Shown in pieces: positions 52,133-61,054 of a DNA stretch of 64,000 nt. The notes beneath the pieces are model-generated. The model did not search any database and was not told the DNA's origin. It saw only the letters and a list, made by a program, of their open reading frames with translations. Position numbers and translations under genes: made by a program. The first letter of the stretch is position 1. Every line of letters begins with the position of its first letter. This DNA is from DATCRE01 sp035493595 (GTDB lineage: Bacteria; Bacteroidota; Bacteroidia; Cytophagales; Cyclobacteriaceae): assembly GCA_035493595.1 (NCBI GenBank), contig DATJHZ010000195.1:8777-72776 (forward strand), read 5' to 3'.

Positions 52133-54109
52133 TTACTTCACAATTATCTTTTTTGTTTCTCGTTTGTTCTTGTATTGCAGTTGTACGAGGTAAAGGCCAG
52201 GTGCTGCTTGTAGTGAGATCTTTTTACTTTGGTCTCCAGCACTTTCTTCGGAGAAAGGTATGCGTTGTCCTGTTATGTTAATGATCTCTAGTCTATCATA
52301 AGTTCCTTTGATGAGAAATGTGCCTTCATTAGGATTGGGATAGAGACTTGTTACAATAGGAGTATTCTCAATTATGCCTGTTACGGTTGGATCATACCCA
52401 AAAACAGGTCTAATCATGAGGCTACCGTGGAGCAAGGTGTTTTGTGTCCAGGCAAGCAGTGTGTTAATAAAGATCTTATCACCAGAGTCATTGCTCTTAT
52501 CAAAACCTACTTTTACAGCATCGGTATTAGATTTCTCTTGCCAGCCAACATAGAATTTGTGTGATACAACTGTATTCAAAAAGTCGACTCGCGTAAACTC
52601 GCTAAGCGCAGATTGAGGGACGGATATGGTTCTTTTGAAAAGTAAATTGCCGGGCAATCCATCCGCATCGTCCCAAACCAGTATGGTTGTAGATTGATTC
52701 TTCGAGATGCCGAGATCGGGGAAATATATATCAGCACCAATTAACGTATCGGTAACAGTACCGATATCAAATTGCAGTGCCGCCATATCTCCAATGGTGG
52801 CCAGCTCTGTTGAATACTCTGCAGTACTGTCATCATAGGCGTAGTAATCTGCTAGTGTGAAATGGGCAGTTAAAGTGTCGTTTACTTGTCTATCGAAAGG
52901 GAATTTTTTATTAAAGGCAACTGTGTCTTCGTTGTCTTTTGTAAGTAAACTATACTTAACATCAATGATAATTTTTTCAGCTAATGAATCGAAGTAGGTT
53001 TGACTGACTGATTTTGTCATATCAGCAAAATTAGATAGCGTGTCAAATTTGTGACTAACAGTTTGATACGGTGATAGAAAAGGATTAAGTGTACTGTCTA
53101 ATTCTATAAAAAAAATTGAGTTACTGTTACTAGTGTTATTAGAGTAATACTTATGAAAAACAAAATCTGAAGCGAAGGAAGCAATACGGCTACCTTCCTG
53201 AACGCCAGATAAATTTTTATACGTGAAAGCCAAGCTATCAATCAGATTGTTTTTTTTGAAATGTGAAATCGGCATCGCACGGTAAGGTCCAAACAACGGC
53301 GTTATTTCGTTTATAAAAGCCCGATCAGGAAATGAAGGATCATTTGCTACTCGTAATTTATTCAGGTAAACATAATCAATATTCCATGTATCAAATGGCC
53401 CAGACTTACGCCCATAGCGTGTTAGTCTGAATTGAAAATTTGATTTTCTATATATCTTGCTAGATGTCGTATCAACTTGTTGTGAATAGAAAATGAACTT
53501 GTTACGATCAGGTGTGTCACCCGGATAAAAACTTTGAATTTCAACCCACTCTAGTGAATCAAAGAACTCAAGCAACAGATAATCATTTCTGTCTGGTGCT
53601 TCGCCTTTACCCTGCCATTGATAGAAAAAACTCAAGTAGACAGAGTCCATCCCAGCAACAGATACTGTTGTGAGATCTATTGGTAAGGAAGTCATTCGAT
53701 CGCTTATTCCATTGAGTAGAACCTGTGCAGAGTTATATGGGACAAATATTGAATCCATACCATCAAATGTTGCTACATAAATAGAAGGAGGATCAATAGC
53801 CATTGAATTATTAATGAAAACAGATTCACTGTTTTGCCAAAGTTTTTTATTAGCTGTAGGCTTGCCAAGGGAGTCTAGTGAATAGCTCGAAAAATCATCC
53901 CAGAAGGGTAGGGTAAGCGGTACATCCGTTTTTATCCGACCGCTCTTTTTAGATACTGAAACTGTTTGGTGTGTTGGCTTTGAAATAGATTGAAGTCGTA
54001 ATTGAGCATAGGAAGTTGCTGAAAAGAAGATACAACAGAAGACCAGAACGGCCTGACTGATGGTATACAACTTTCTATGCTGTAACGTAGACTTACATAT
54101 CATCCTCAT
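52133..54109 (-). CDS. Large secreted protein with type IX secretion C-terminal domain
   Basis: 658 residues. Signal peptide at residues 15-35 (VLVFCCIFFSATSYAQ). The body is beta-rich with no recognised enzyme motif. The end is a type-A T9SS sorting domain: SLYPNPNEGTFLIKG ... LEIINITGQRI ... APGLYLVQLQYKNKRETKKIIVK. Secretion through the type IX system and cell-surface attachment or release are inferred from that tail. Function unknown. It overlaps the PASTA gene stop by 17 bases. Confidence 0.85.
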   Translation of the reverse strand: MRMICKSTLQHRKLYTISQAVLVFCCIFFSATSYAQLRLQSISKPTHQTVSVSKKSGRIKTDVPLTLPFWDDFSSYSLDSLGKPTANKKLWQNSESVFINNSMAIDPPSIYVATFDGMDSIFVPYNSAQVLLNGISDRMTSLPIDLTTVSVAGMDSVYLSFFYQWQGKGEAPDRNDYLLLEFFDSLEWVEIQSFYPGDTPDRNKFIFYSQQVDTTSSKIYRKSNFQFRLTRYGRKSGPFDTWNIDYVYLNKLRVANDPSFPDRAFINEITPLFGPYRAMPISHFKKNNLIDSLAFTYKNLSGVQEGSRIASFASDFVFHKYYSNNTSNSNSIFFIELDSTLNPFLSPYQTVSHKFDTLSNFADMTKSVSQTYFDSLAEKIIIDVKYSLLTKDNEDTVAFNKKFPFDRQVNDTLTAHFTLADYYAYDDSTAEYSTELATIGDMAALQFDIGTVTDTLIGADIYFPDLGISKNQSTTILVWDDADGLPGNLLFKRTISVPQSALSEFTRVDFLNTVVSHKFYVGWQEKSNTDAVKVGFDKSNDSGDKIFINTLLAWTQNTLLHGSLMIRPVFGYDPTVTGIIENTPIVTSLYPNPNEGTFLIKGTYDRLEIINITGQRIPFSEESAGDQSKKISLQAAPGLYLVQLQYKNKRETKKIIVK

Positions 54110-54887
54110 CCGTTAAGGGGGTTCCGGGTTTGCCTATCCAGAGATCAACGACGTCGCCTACTTTAATATTTTCATCAGGCTCAGGTTTTTGCTTGAGAAT
54201 CACAGGACTTCCATCCAGTGTATCGCCAACAAGTGTTATTTCACCTAAGGTCAGGTTAGAACCAAAAATCAAAACTTTGGCATCATCAAAACTATTTCCA
54301 ATAAGGCTTGGCACTTTAAATTCTGTGCTGCCACCATCGCCTACAACAAGGTCAATGGAAGAACCCTTAGCAATACGTTCATTAGGTTGAATTTTTCGTC
54401 CCTGGTATCGCATTTCTTTAACAGTAGGGAACGGCCATGATACTAAATGAATCCTACCGCGTTTTAATTCATTGGCTTTAAGAATGGCGTCAGCACCGAT
54501 AATGGAAACATCAACCAGGTTGGGCATGGGCACTGTTGGTGGGTTGATGCGGTTAACGGAAACATATATTTTTCTATTCTCCTTTACCTTGGCACCGGCT
54601 GATGGATATTGTTTCAATACTGCCAGCGGAGGGTACTTATCTGAATATGATGAATCGTTTACTTCATAACGCAAGTCATGTTTCGCCAGAAAGGCTTCAA
54701 CTTCTTCTATGTTTTTTCCTTCAATGTTAGGCACCGTAATGGTTTCGCCATGATTGGTAACGTTGGGCAGATACGCATAAAAATATAATACACCCAGAAA
54801 TACAATGATACCGATTGCCACTGCAAAATGGATCAGCATTGCGCCTAATGTATTTTTTGATAGTAGTTTCTTGAAATCAATACTCAT
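54093..54887 (-). CDS. PASTA-domain single-TM protein without kinase
   Basis: 264 residues. One N-terminal membrane segment (MLIHFAVAIGIIVFLGVLYFYAYLP, about residues 17-40) is followed by three PASTA domains: VPNIEGKNIEEVEAFLAKHDL, MPNLVDVSIIGADAILKANEL, VPSLIGNSFDDAKVLIFGSNL. PASTA domains bind peptidoglycan fragments in Ser/Thr kinases, but no kinase domain is present. Location beside ddl and a T9SS protein suggests an envelope role. Confidence 0.88.
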   Translation of the reverse strand: MSIDFKKLLSKNTLGAMLIHFAVAIGIIVFLGVLYFYAYLPNVTNHGETITVPNIEGKNIEEVEAFLAKHDLRYEVNDSSYSDKYPPLAVLKQYPSAGAKVKENRKIYVSVNRINPPTVPMPNLVDVSIIGADAILKANELKRGRIHLVSWPFPTVKEMRYQGRKIQPNERIAKGSSIDLVVGDGGSTEFKVPSLIGNSFDDAKVLIFGSNLTLGEITLVGDTLDGSPVILKQKPEPDENIKVGDVVDLWIGKPGTPLTDEDDM

Positions 54888-54919
54888 TGTAAGATGCCTT
54901 TGTTACAAATATACAACCC

Positions 54920-56005
54920 TTAAAATTTAAGCGACGACTGAAAATCGCGCTCAATGCGTTTACTCCGGTTGTACCGTTCTAATGCAAGGTCGAGAAGTTT
55001 AGTGATGAGTTCAGAAAAACCAATTCCACGCTCTTTCCACATCATAGGAAACATACTGGAGTTGGTAAAGCCTGGTATGGTATTAATTTCGTTTACATAA
55101 ACCTTTCCATCCTTATCAAGGAAAAGATCAACTCTTGAAAAGTCCTGACAGTTCAGTGCCAGGAAAGATTTTACAGAAACATCTTTTATGCGATCTATTG
55201 TAGAGGCATCAAGCTTGGCAGGGACGTCAATTCGTACGGCATCCGGATCAACATACTTGGCGTCGAAAGTATAGAACTCATACTTACTGCTGATCACAAC
55301 TTCACCAGGATTAGATGCCTGTGGTGGATAGTTCCCAAGGATTGCACATTCAATCTCACGACCCGTAATAAACTCCTCAATAATCATAGCGTCATCATAT
55401 CGGAAAGCCTCCTCAACGGCAACCTCAAAATCTTTTTCATTATTCACTTTTGATACGCCAACAGATGAACCAAGGCTTGCTGACTTTACCATGAAAGGCA
55501 AACCAAGTGTCGATGATATTTCTGAAAAGCTTATTGATTCTTTCTCGGTGAAATTATAGGTTAGAAAACGTGTAACAGGCAGGCCTGCATCTTTTAATAA
55601 TCGTTTGGCAATTATTTTACTCATAGAGAGAGATGAACCAAGTACTCCCGTTCCTACCATGGGTATATCCATAGCTTTAATCATTCCCTGAATGCTGCCA
55701 TCTTCTCCATCTGTACCATGAAGCACAGGAAATATGATGTCAGCTTTGATACGATCTCCTGTCGACAGTAAAAGAAATCCAGGACTGTGAGGATCAAGGA
55801 TAAGACCCAATGCCTTGCCTTGTTCAATGTCCTTGCTCACTGTATTATTTAGAAACCACTGTCCCGACTTGCTTATGCCTATGGGTAGAACCTCAAAGCG
55901 CTCCTTATCGAAATTTTCAAATATGTTTCTGGCTGAGTTAACAGACACTCCATGTTCAACTGAACGACCTCCGTAAAGAAGGGCAACTTTTTTCTTAGTA
56001 GGCAT
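54920..56005 (-). CDS. ddl: D-alanine-D-alanine ligase
   Basis: 361-residue ATP-grasp enzyme for the peptidoglycan dipeptide. Family marks: VALLYGGRSVEHGVSVNSARNI at the start, FPVLHGTDGEDGSIQGM, PFMVKSASLGSSVGVSKV, EEFITGREIECAILGN, and FSRVDLFLDKDGKVYVNEINTIPGFTNSSMFP with metal-binding Asp and Glu and the NTIPGFT loop. Standard length. Confidence 0.95.
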   Translation of the reverse strand: MPTKKKVALLYGGRSVEHGVSVNSARNIFENFDKERFEVLPIGISKSGQWFLNNTVSKDIEQGKALGLILDPHSPGFLLLSTGDRIKADIIFPVLHGTDGEDGSIQGMIKAMDIPMVGTGVLGSSLSMSKIIAKRLLKDAGLPVTRFLTYNFTEKESISFSEISSTLGLPFMVKSASLGSSVGVSKVNNEKDFEVAVEEAFRYDDAMIIEEFITGREIECAILGNYPPQASNPGEVVISSKYEFYTFDAKYVDPDAVRIDVPAKLDASTIDRIKDVSVKSFLALNCQDFSRVDLFLDKDGKVYVNEINTIPGFTNSSMFPMMWKERGIGFSELITKLLDLALERYNRSKRIERDFQSSLKF

Positions 56006-56040
56006 TTTGCATTTTTTTCCGCCTTAAAGATATTAGATAC

Positions 56041-56135
56041 TTGTCAATTTACGAAGTAAGATTTACGAGGTACGACTTATGTGTTTTGTAGCCCTCGCCA
56101 AATCTGAAATCCAAAATCTGAAATTTGAAATCTCC
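56041..56135. repeat. Heptad repeat array, AATCTGA and AAATCGT types
   Basis: The right part (56101-56135) has five units in exact register: AATCTGA, AATCCAA, AATCTGA, AATTTGA, AATCTCC. The left part (about 56041-56080), read on the minus strand, gives AAGTCGT, ACCTCGT, AAATCTT, ACTTCGT, AAATTGA. It fills most of the gap between ddl and the M43 protease gene. Confidence 0.72.
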
Positions 56136-56138
56136 TGC

Positions 56139-59100
56139 CTATTTGCTCACAAAAACCTTTTGAGTATAAGATCCCTCATTGGTTCGGAGCTTAACGATGT
56201 ACAGACCACTGGAAGCATCATCCAGCGTTACGCCGTAACTTTGATTTAAGGTGTACTCGTATGCTTTTGAGTAAACAACGCGGCCCAGTAAATCCACCAC
56301 ATCAATCATGGCTGTCTGTTGTTCCTGCAATGTAAATGTTACTGAGAAGTCAGTGCTTGAATTACTTTCCTTATAGATTGCAAAAGCACGTGCGGTTTGC
56401 AGGGGAGTATCATCATCACTGGCATAGAATTCAATATTATCCAGGTATAAGTTGTTGCCATTCTGATTCGTCATGACAAAGGCAAGTCTTACTTCTTTCT
56501 TGCCTGCCATGGCATCAAGATTTATAAATTCTCTTGTCCAGTCAGTACTCTGCGTTGGCTTCCAGCTAGTTGTTGTTGTCTGGCTTGATAATTCGTAACT
56601 CTTGTCATAGAGTACCTGGTCAAAAGCATTGCCGCAGCCTGTGGAGGCTATTACTCTCAACTCATCAACAGACGATTCATTGATTACATACGAACGGTCA
56701 AAGAAAACACTGGCCGTGGTTGCATATGAAAAATCAAGTAACGGACTGATAAGCCAGGCTTGTTCGCCAATATCATCATTACCGAAATCATTGACATACA
56801 CAGCTTTTTTATGATTGCTGTCAACCTCAATGCTTTTCCATACTTCTCCATCACCCGGAGTTATAGATGACCACGTTGCTGGAATGCCAGAATCAAAATT
56901 CTCGCGTAGCGGTATAACGATAGAGTTTATATTTGAAGCAACAGTTACTGTTTTCTGATCATTGGCGCTGTTGGTATCAGCAGTACTGCTGTTGTTAACA
57001 TTGGAAACACTAAAATTAATAGTGCTAGACGTTGCTAATAGTGATAATGATTCCAATGTAAGATCATAGGTATCCCCTGGGTTTAGCTGCAATCCTGATA
57101 CTGTTTTATCTGGCTGCGTACTTCCATTAATATCACTTTTAACAGTAAAGGAAGTTATAGGTGATGTGCCTACATTTTTAACTGTGAGATCAGGAGTTGT
57201 TGTAGCACATGTAAGCAGTGCTGGATTATTAATTCGCTCTAGTGAGAGATCTGAGAAAATGTCATTAACCACTTGTACATTATCGATATAGATATTGTTG
57301 CCATTCATGTTGGTTCCGACAAAGGCTACCCTGATGTTACTTTTATTTTTAAACGCGCTGATGTCGATCACTTCAGTGCTCCAGTCGGATTCATTGGAGG
57401 GTGCATAGAAGAGGTTGGTAGATAACGTGGTAGCTAGTTCACTGCCTGCCTTATTATAAATTTCTGTTCCTGTTGATATGTCAGTACTACAATCTGTAAG
57501 GATAACAATGCGCAAAGCATCGGCATTATCTTGAAAGCGTGCAGCGTAGGCAACATCAAATAAAAGAAATGCATTGGTCTGACCCGTTAAATCTATAGGA
57601 GGACTAATCAGTGCATCGGATGCTGAGAGATCTGTATAGTTATAATAATTTAAAAGCATGGCTGTGTTTCCAATATGTCCATTGGGTGCAGATTGAATTT
57701 GCCATGTTAATTGACTATCGGGATTGCTGATGATCCAGTTTGAAGGTAATGTTGAGAATGTCTCTTCGTAAGGAGATGCAACAGGTATCGAATAAAGTGT
57801 GGTGATACTTAATTCGTTGTTATACACGTTACCATCGGTAGTGTTATTGGTTTGAATAACTTCAAATTCAAATAAGCTATTGCCTTCTGTAAGAGATTGT
57901 GGTGTAAAATCAACAGTCTGTGAAGCACCTAAATTGAGATTCAATACAAAGTCTTTAGTTTCTGTAACAAGCGAATTTACTTTAAGCTGAATTTTAGCAG
58001 CAGTGATAACGTTATTTCCTGAATTTGTGATTTCGAGAGATGGCGTAACTGTCGAAGAGCAGAGAGCAGAAGCAGGACTGATTATTTTTGATAAAGCAAG
58101 ATCATTCGCTTTAGGCACAGGGTCAAATAATCCATGTGATGTAAGTAAGCTTGTTCTTCGGATACAATTTTCAAGCACAGTAATCATCCGGTTAACCTGG
58201 TCCGCCGTAAACATATTCATACAGGCGTCATCTGTATAGTCAAGATAATTCTGGTACATGTTATGATCACTACAGCTTGTTCGCGTTCCCGAAGGACAGC
58301 CATTGGTAGCGTCTCCCTGATCGGGTGTATCATCTACATAGTCGCCACTATTATTACAAGCGCCTCCATCATCACCCCATGTGTGGCGTAGCCCAAAGAA
58401 ATGTCCTACTTCATGCGTAACGGTTCTTCCTAAATCATATCTTTTTGCTAGCTTAAAATTGCCGTCATTTTTAGTTCCAAAATATTGGTAACCTATGACA
58501 ACACCATCCGTCAGTCGATTGTCAGGAGAATTTTCCAGGCCAGGAAGATTTGAAATAGGAAGCTGCGCATATCCAAGAAAGGTATCAAGATTACAAACCC
58601 AGATGTTTAAGTAGTCTTCAGCGGGCCAGTAGCTCATAGACTTTAGAGTAGCGTCGTCCGACCCGTAGTACCAGAGTGTGTCAGTTCCTTTTACCCGCAC
58701 AATGCCTGTGGTTGGCTGGCCTTCTGGAGTTTGTTTGGCAAGTACAAATTCAATATTCATTTTACCTTCAACACCTTTAAATTCATCAGGCGTCAATGTA
58801 GTATCTTTATTTAATCTGTTATAGTCAGCATTCAGTACATTAATTTGTGAGATGATTTGTGCGTCCGTAATATTTGTTCTGGTGCCAACACTCTCACCAT
58901 TATGAATGACATGCACAACAACGGGAACCTGGTATGTTGTTGTTTGAATTCGCTGAGTCTTTAGAAATTGCTTACGGGCAGTAATTTTTTTAGCGAGCCA
59001 GTTCTCAAACCGGTCTTCTTTCTCCTGCTTCTGATTCTTTATTAGCTTATTGGCGTATTGAACAGTGCCGCAGCGATCTTGTGCATAGCTGGAAAGCGAA

Positions 59101-59174
59101 AGAAGTAATATAAATGCAAAAGAAAAGCAAAGCTCTCTTTTACTGGGTAGGATTGAGGAAGGGATTCTAGCCAT
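56139..59174 (-). CDS. Secreted M43-family zinc metalloprotease with T9SS tail
   Basis: 1011 residues. Signal peptide ends SSYAQ. The metzincin site is H254-E-x-x-H258-x-x-G-x-x-H264 (THEVGHFFGLRHTW), typical of M43 pappalysin-like enzymes, with CMNMFT downstream as probable Met-turn. Two jelly-roll MAM-like adhesion modules follow (each with Q-LTWQ or GEVWKSIE start and NGNNIYIDNVQVV / NGNNLYLDNIEFY end). A type-A T9SS domain ends the protein (VDLLGRVVYSKAYE..GLYIVKLRTNEGSYTQKVFVSK). It is a cell-surface or secreted protease. Confidence 0.92.
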   Translation of the reverse strand: MARIPSSILPSKRELCFSFAFILLLSLSSYAQDRCGTVQYANKLIKNQKQEKEDRFENWLAKKITARKQFLKTQRIQTTTYQVPVVVHVIHNGESVGTRTNITDAQIISQINVLNADYNRLNKDTTLTPDEFKGVEGKMNIEFVLAKQTPEGQPTTGIVRVKGTDTLWYYGSDDATLKSMSYWPAEDYLNIWVCNLDTFLGYAQLPISNLPGLENSPDNRLTDGVVIGYQYFGTKNDGNFKLAKRYDLGRTVTHEVGHFFGLRHTWGDDGGACNNSGDYVDDTPDQGDATNGCPSGTRTSCSDHNMYQNYLDYTDDACMNMFTADQVNRMITVLENCIRRTSLLTSHGLFDPVPKANDLALSKIISPASALCSSTVTPSLEITNSGNNVITAAKIQLKVNSLVTETKDFVLNLNLGASQTVDFTPQSLTEGNSLFEFEVIQTNNTTDGNVYNNELSITTLYSIPVASPYEETFSTLPSNWIISNPDSQLTWQIQSAPNGHIGNTAMLLNYYNYTDLSASDALISPPIDLTGQTNAFLLFDVAYAARFQDNADALRIVILTDCSTDISTGTEIYNKAGSELATTLSTNLFYAPSNESDWSTEVIDISAFKNKSNIRVAFVGTNMNGNNIYIDNVQVVNDIFSDLSLERINNPALLTCATTTPDLTVKNVGTSPITSFTVKSDINGSTQPDKTVSGLQLNPGDTYDLTLESLSLLATSSTINFSVSNVNNSSTADTNSANDQKTVTVASNINSIVIPLRENFDSGIPATWSSITPGDGEVWKSIEVDSNHKKAVYVNDFGNDDIGEQAWLISPLLDFSYATTASVFFDRSYVINESSVDELRVIASTGCGNAFDQVLYDKSYELSSQTTTTSWKPTQSTDWTREFINLDAMAGKKEVRLAFVMTNQNGNNLYLDNIEFYASDDDTPLQTARAFAIYKESNSSTDFSVTFTLQEQQTAMIDVVDLLGRVVYSKAYEYTLNQSYGVTLDDASSGLYIVKLRTNEGSYTQKVFVSK

Positions 59175-59278
59175 GCAGGAAGATAACTATTGTATATCAA
59201 ACACGGTTAACGTGTGTAACCTGCAAATATTTCTGGTAGCATTAAGTTTGAGGTAAAAAGCCATTTTTTTCAAGGCTT

Positions 59279-59548
59279 TTAGTTTCCGATAGGTGTAAGA
59301 TTAATCACTTCTACGGATTTTATTTCTGGAACTGCACGTTTGATAGCTTCTTCAACACCGGCCTTAAATGTCATGGTAGACATCTTGCAATTTCCGCAAG
59401 CACCCAGAAACTCAAGCTTCACACTATCCTGAGTAACTTCAAGAACTTTTACGTTACCACCATCGGCCTCCAGATAAGGTCTGATGCCATCAAGCGATGC
59501 TTCAATACGCTGAGTTATTTCTTCTGTCATATGTATAGTATCGGTCAT
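59279..59548 (-). CDS. NifU-like (Nfu) iron-sulfur scaffold protein
   Basis: 89 residues, a single NifU C-terminal domain: LDGIRPYLEADGGNVKVLEVTQDSVKLEFLGACGNCKMSTMTFKAGVEEAIKRAVPEIKSVEVI. The CxxC pair is in GACGNCKMS. Probably carries or delivers iron-sulfur clusters. It overlaps the mrp stop by four bases, so the two are one operon. Confidence 0.93.
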   Translation of the reverse strand: MTDTIHMTEEITQRIEASLDGIRPYLEADGGNVKVLEVTQDSVKLEFLGACGNCKMSTMTFKAGVEEAIKRAVPEIKSVEVINLTPIGN

Positions 59549-60639
59549 ACTTTTATTTCTACGCGCTCTGTTTGAGTAAAGTTAGCATTTCTTATGGCAA
59601 TTTGACGGGCTAATGTTTCCGCAAGTTCCTTAAATGCCAGGGCTGTAGGTCCTTCTTTCATTACAGCAGGCATACCACTGTCGCCACTTTCGCGAATACC
59701 CTGTACAAGAGGTATTTGTCCCAGCATCGGAACATTATACTTATCGGATAAGTTCTTTCCACCACCTTGACCAAAGATGTAATACTTATTATTTGGTAGT
59801 TCTTCGGGAGTGAAGTATGCCATATTTTCAACGATTCCTAAAATAGGCACATTAATCTGTGGCTGTCTGAACATAGCCATCCCTTTATTGGCATCGGCTA
59901 GTGCTACTTTTTGTGGCGTAGTCACAATAACGGCACCGGTTACGGGCACAGTTTGTACCATTGTTAAATGAATGTCACTCGTGCCTGGAGGTAAATCAAT
60001 TAATAAATAATCGAGCTCGCCCCAATCAGCATCACTGAAAAACTGTTTCAGAGCAGAGCTTGCCATAGGACCGCGCCACACCACCGCACTATCTGCAGGA
60101 GTGAGGAAGCCGATGGAGATAAGCTTTACGCCATACTGCTCAATAGGTATGATAATATTTTTACCATTAACTTGTTTTACATGAGGTTGTTGGCCCTCCG
60201 TGTTAAACATCGTTGGAATGGAAGGTCCATAAATATCGGCATCAATCAATCCCACTTTTGCTCCCGCCATAGCAAGAGCAACAGCAAGATTTGAGGTAAC
60301 GGTTGATTTACCTACGCCACCTTTACCTGATGCTATCGCGATAATATTTTTAACTCCCGGCAACAGTGGCGCGTTATCGCGCAAGGTGGTAACAGACGAA
60401 GTCATAGTAATATCTATTTCAACATCTTCGCCAAAAAACTTCTCACTGGCATCCTCACAATCCTGGCGAATTTTCTCTTTTAATGGACAGGCTGGTGTGG
60501 TAAGAACAACAGTAAAGCTTATTTTTTTACCCTCGATCTTAATATCCTTTATCATACCAAGGCTCACCAGATCTCGTTTCAAATCAGGATCATTGACGGT
60601 AGCCAGTGCAACGCGTACATCACTTTCACTTAGACTCAT
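59545..60639 (-). CDS. mrp: Mrp/NBP35-family ATPase (iron-sulfur carrier)
   Basis: 364 residues. A DUF59/MIP18 domain comes first (VRVALATVNDPDLKRDLVSLGMIKDIKI, with Cys in TTPACPLKEKI). The ParA-like ATPase follows: ASGKGGVGKSTVTSNLAVALA (deviant Walker A), VGLIDADIYGPSIPTMF, and DYLLIDLPPGTSDIHLTM. The Cys-x-x-Cys that binds clusters in ApbC is replaced by YFTPEELPNNKYYIFGQGGG, which may mean different cluster binding. Coupled with the NifU-like gene. Confidence 0.92.
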   Translation of the reverse strand: MSLSESDVRVALATVNDPDLKRDLVSLGMIKDIKIEGKKISFTVVLTTPACPLKEKIRQDCEDASEKFFGEDVEIDITMTSSVTTLRDNAPLLPGVKNIIAIASGKGGVGKSTVTSNLAVALAMAGAKVGLIDADIYGPSIPTMFNTEGQQPHVKQVNGKNIIIPIEQYGVKLISIGFLTPADSAVVWRGPMASSALKQFFSDADWGELDYLLIDLPPGTSDIHLTMVQTVPVTGAVIVTTPQKVALADANKGMAMFRQPQINVPILGIVENMAYFTPEELPNNKYYIFGQGGGKNLSDKYNVPMLGQIPLVQGIRESGDSGMPAVMKEGPTALAFKELAETLARQIAIRNANFTQTERVEIKV

Positions 60640-61054
60640 GTGCAGAAATTAAAAATAGGACTGCAATTTAGCTAGTATTTGACTGAAACCAATAATGCTT
60701 AGAATATGGGCGGTATTGACCTGAACACATTGTCGTAATTATTAGATGTCGGTATTCTTACGGACAAGGTATTCAGTAGGCTACTAACCGGATTTATAAG
60801 GTTTTAAAAAAAAATATTTTGAACTGGAAAATAACTTTCATATCCTTAAAAAGTTTTTGACAGCATATTCATTTATGCTTTTAGCCACCTTAAATAAAGA
60901 CCGATTATGACATGAACTCTCAGACTCTACACACGATTTTTTATTACAAAGACTTTATAAAGTATTCCCGCGCCTACTAGCTTTCCCTACCAAGTCAGAA
61001 GCGTTATTTCCTAACGTTGTATTTATTCAAAACAAACTAAATTATTTACCCTTA
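60640..61054. other. 415-bp divergent intergenic region
   Basis: No credible gene in either direction. The stretch is AT-rich with an A-run at 60806-60814 followed by TATTTTG (60815-60821), a near -7 box. No operator-like repeat or known riboswitch was recognised. Confidence 0.5.
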
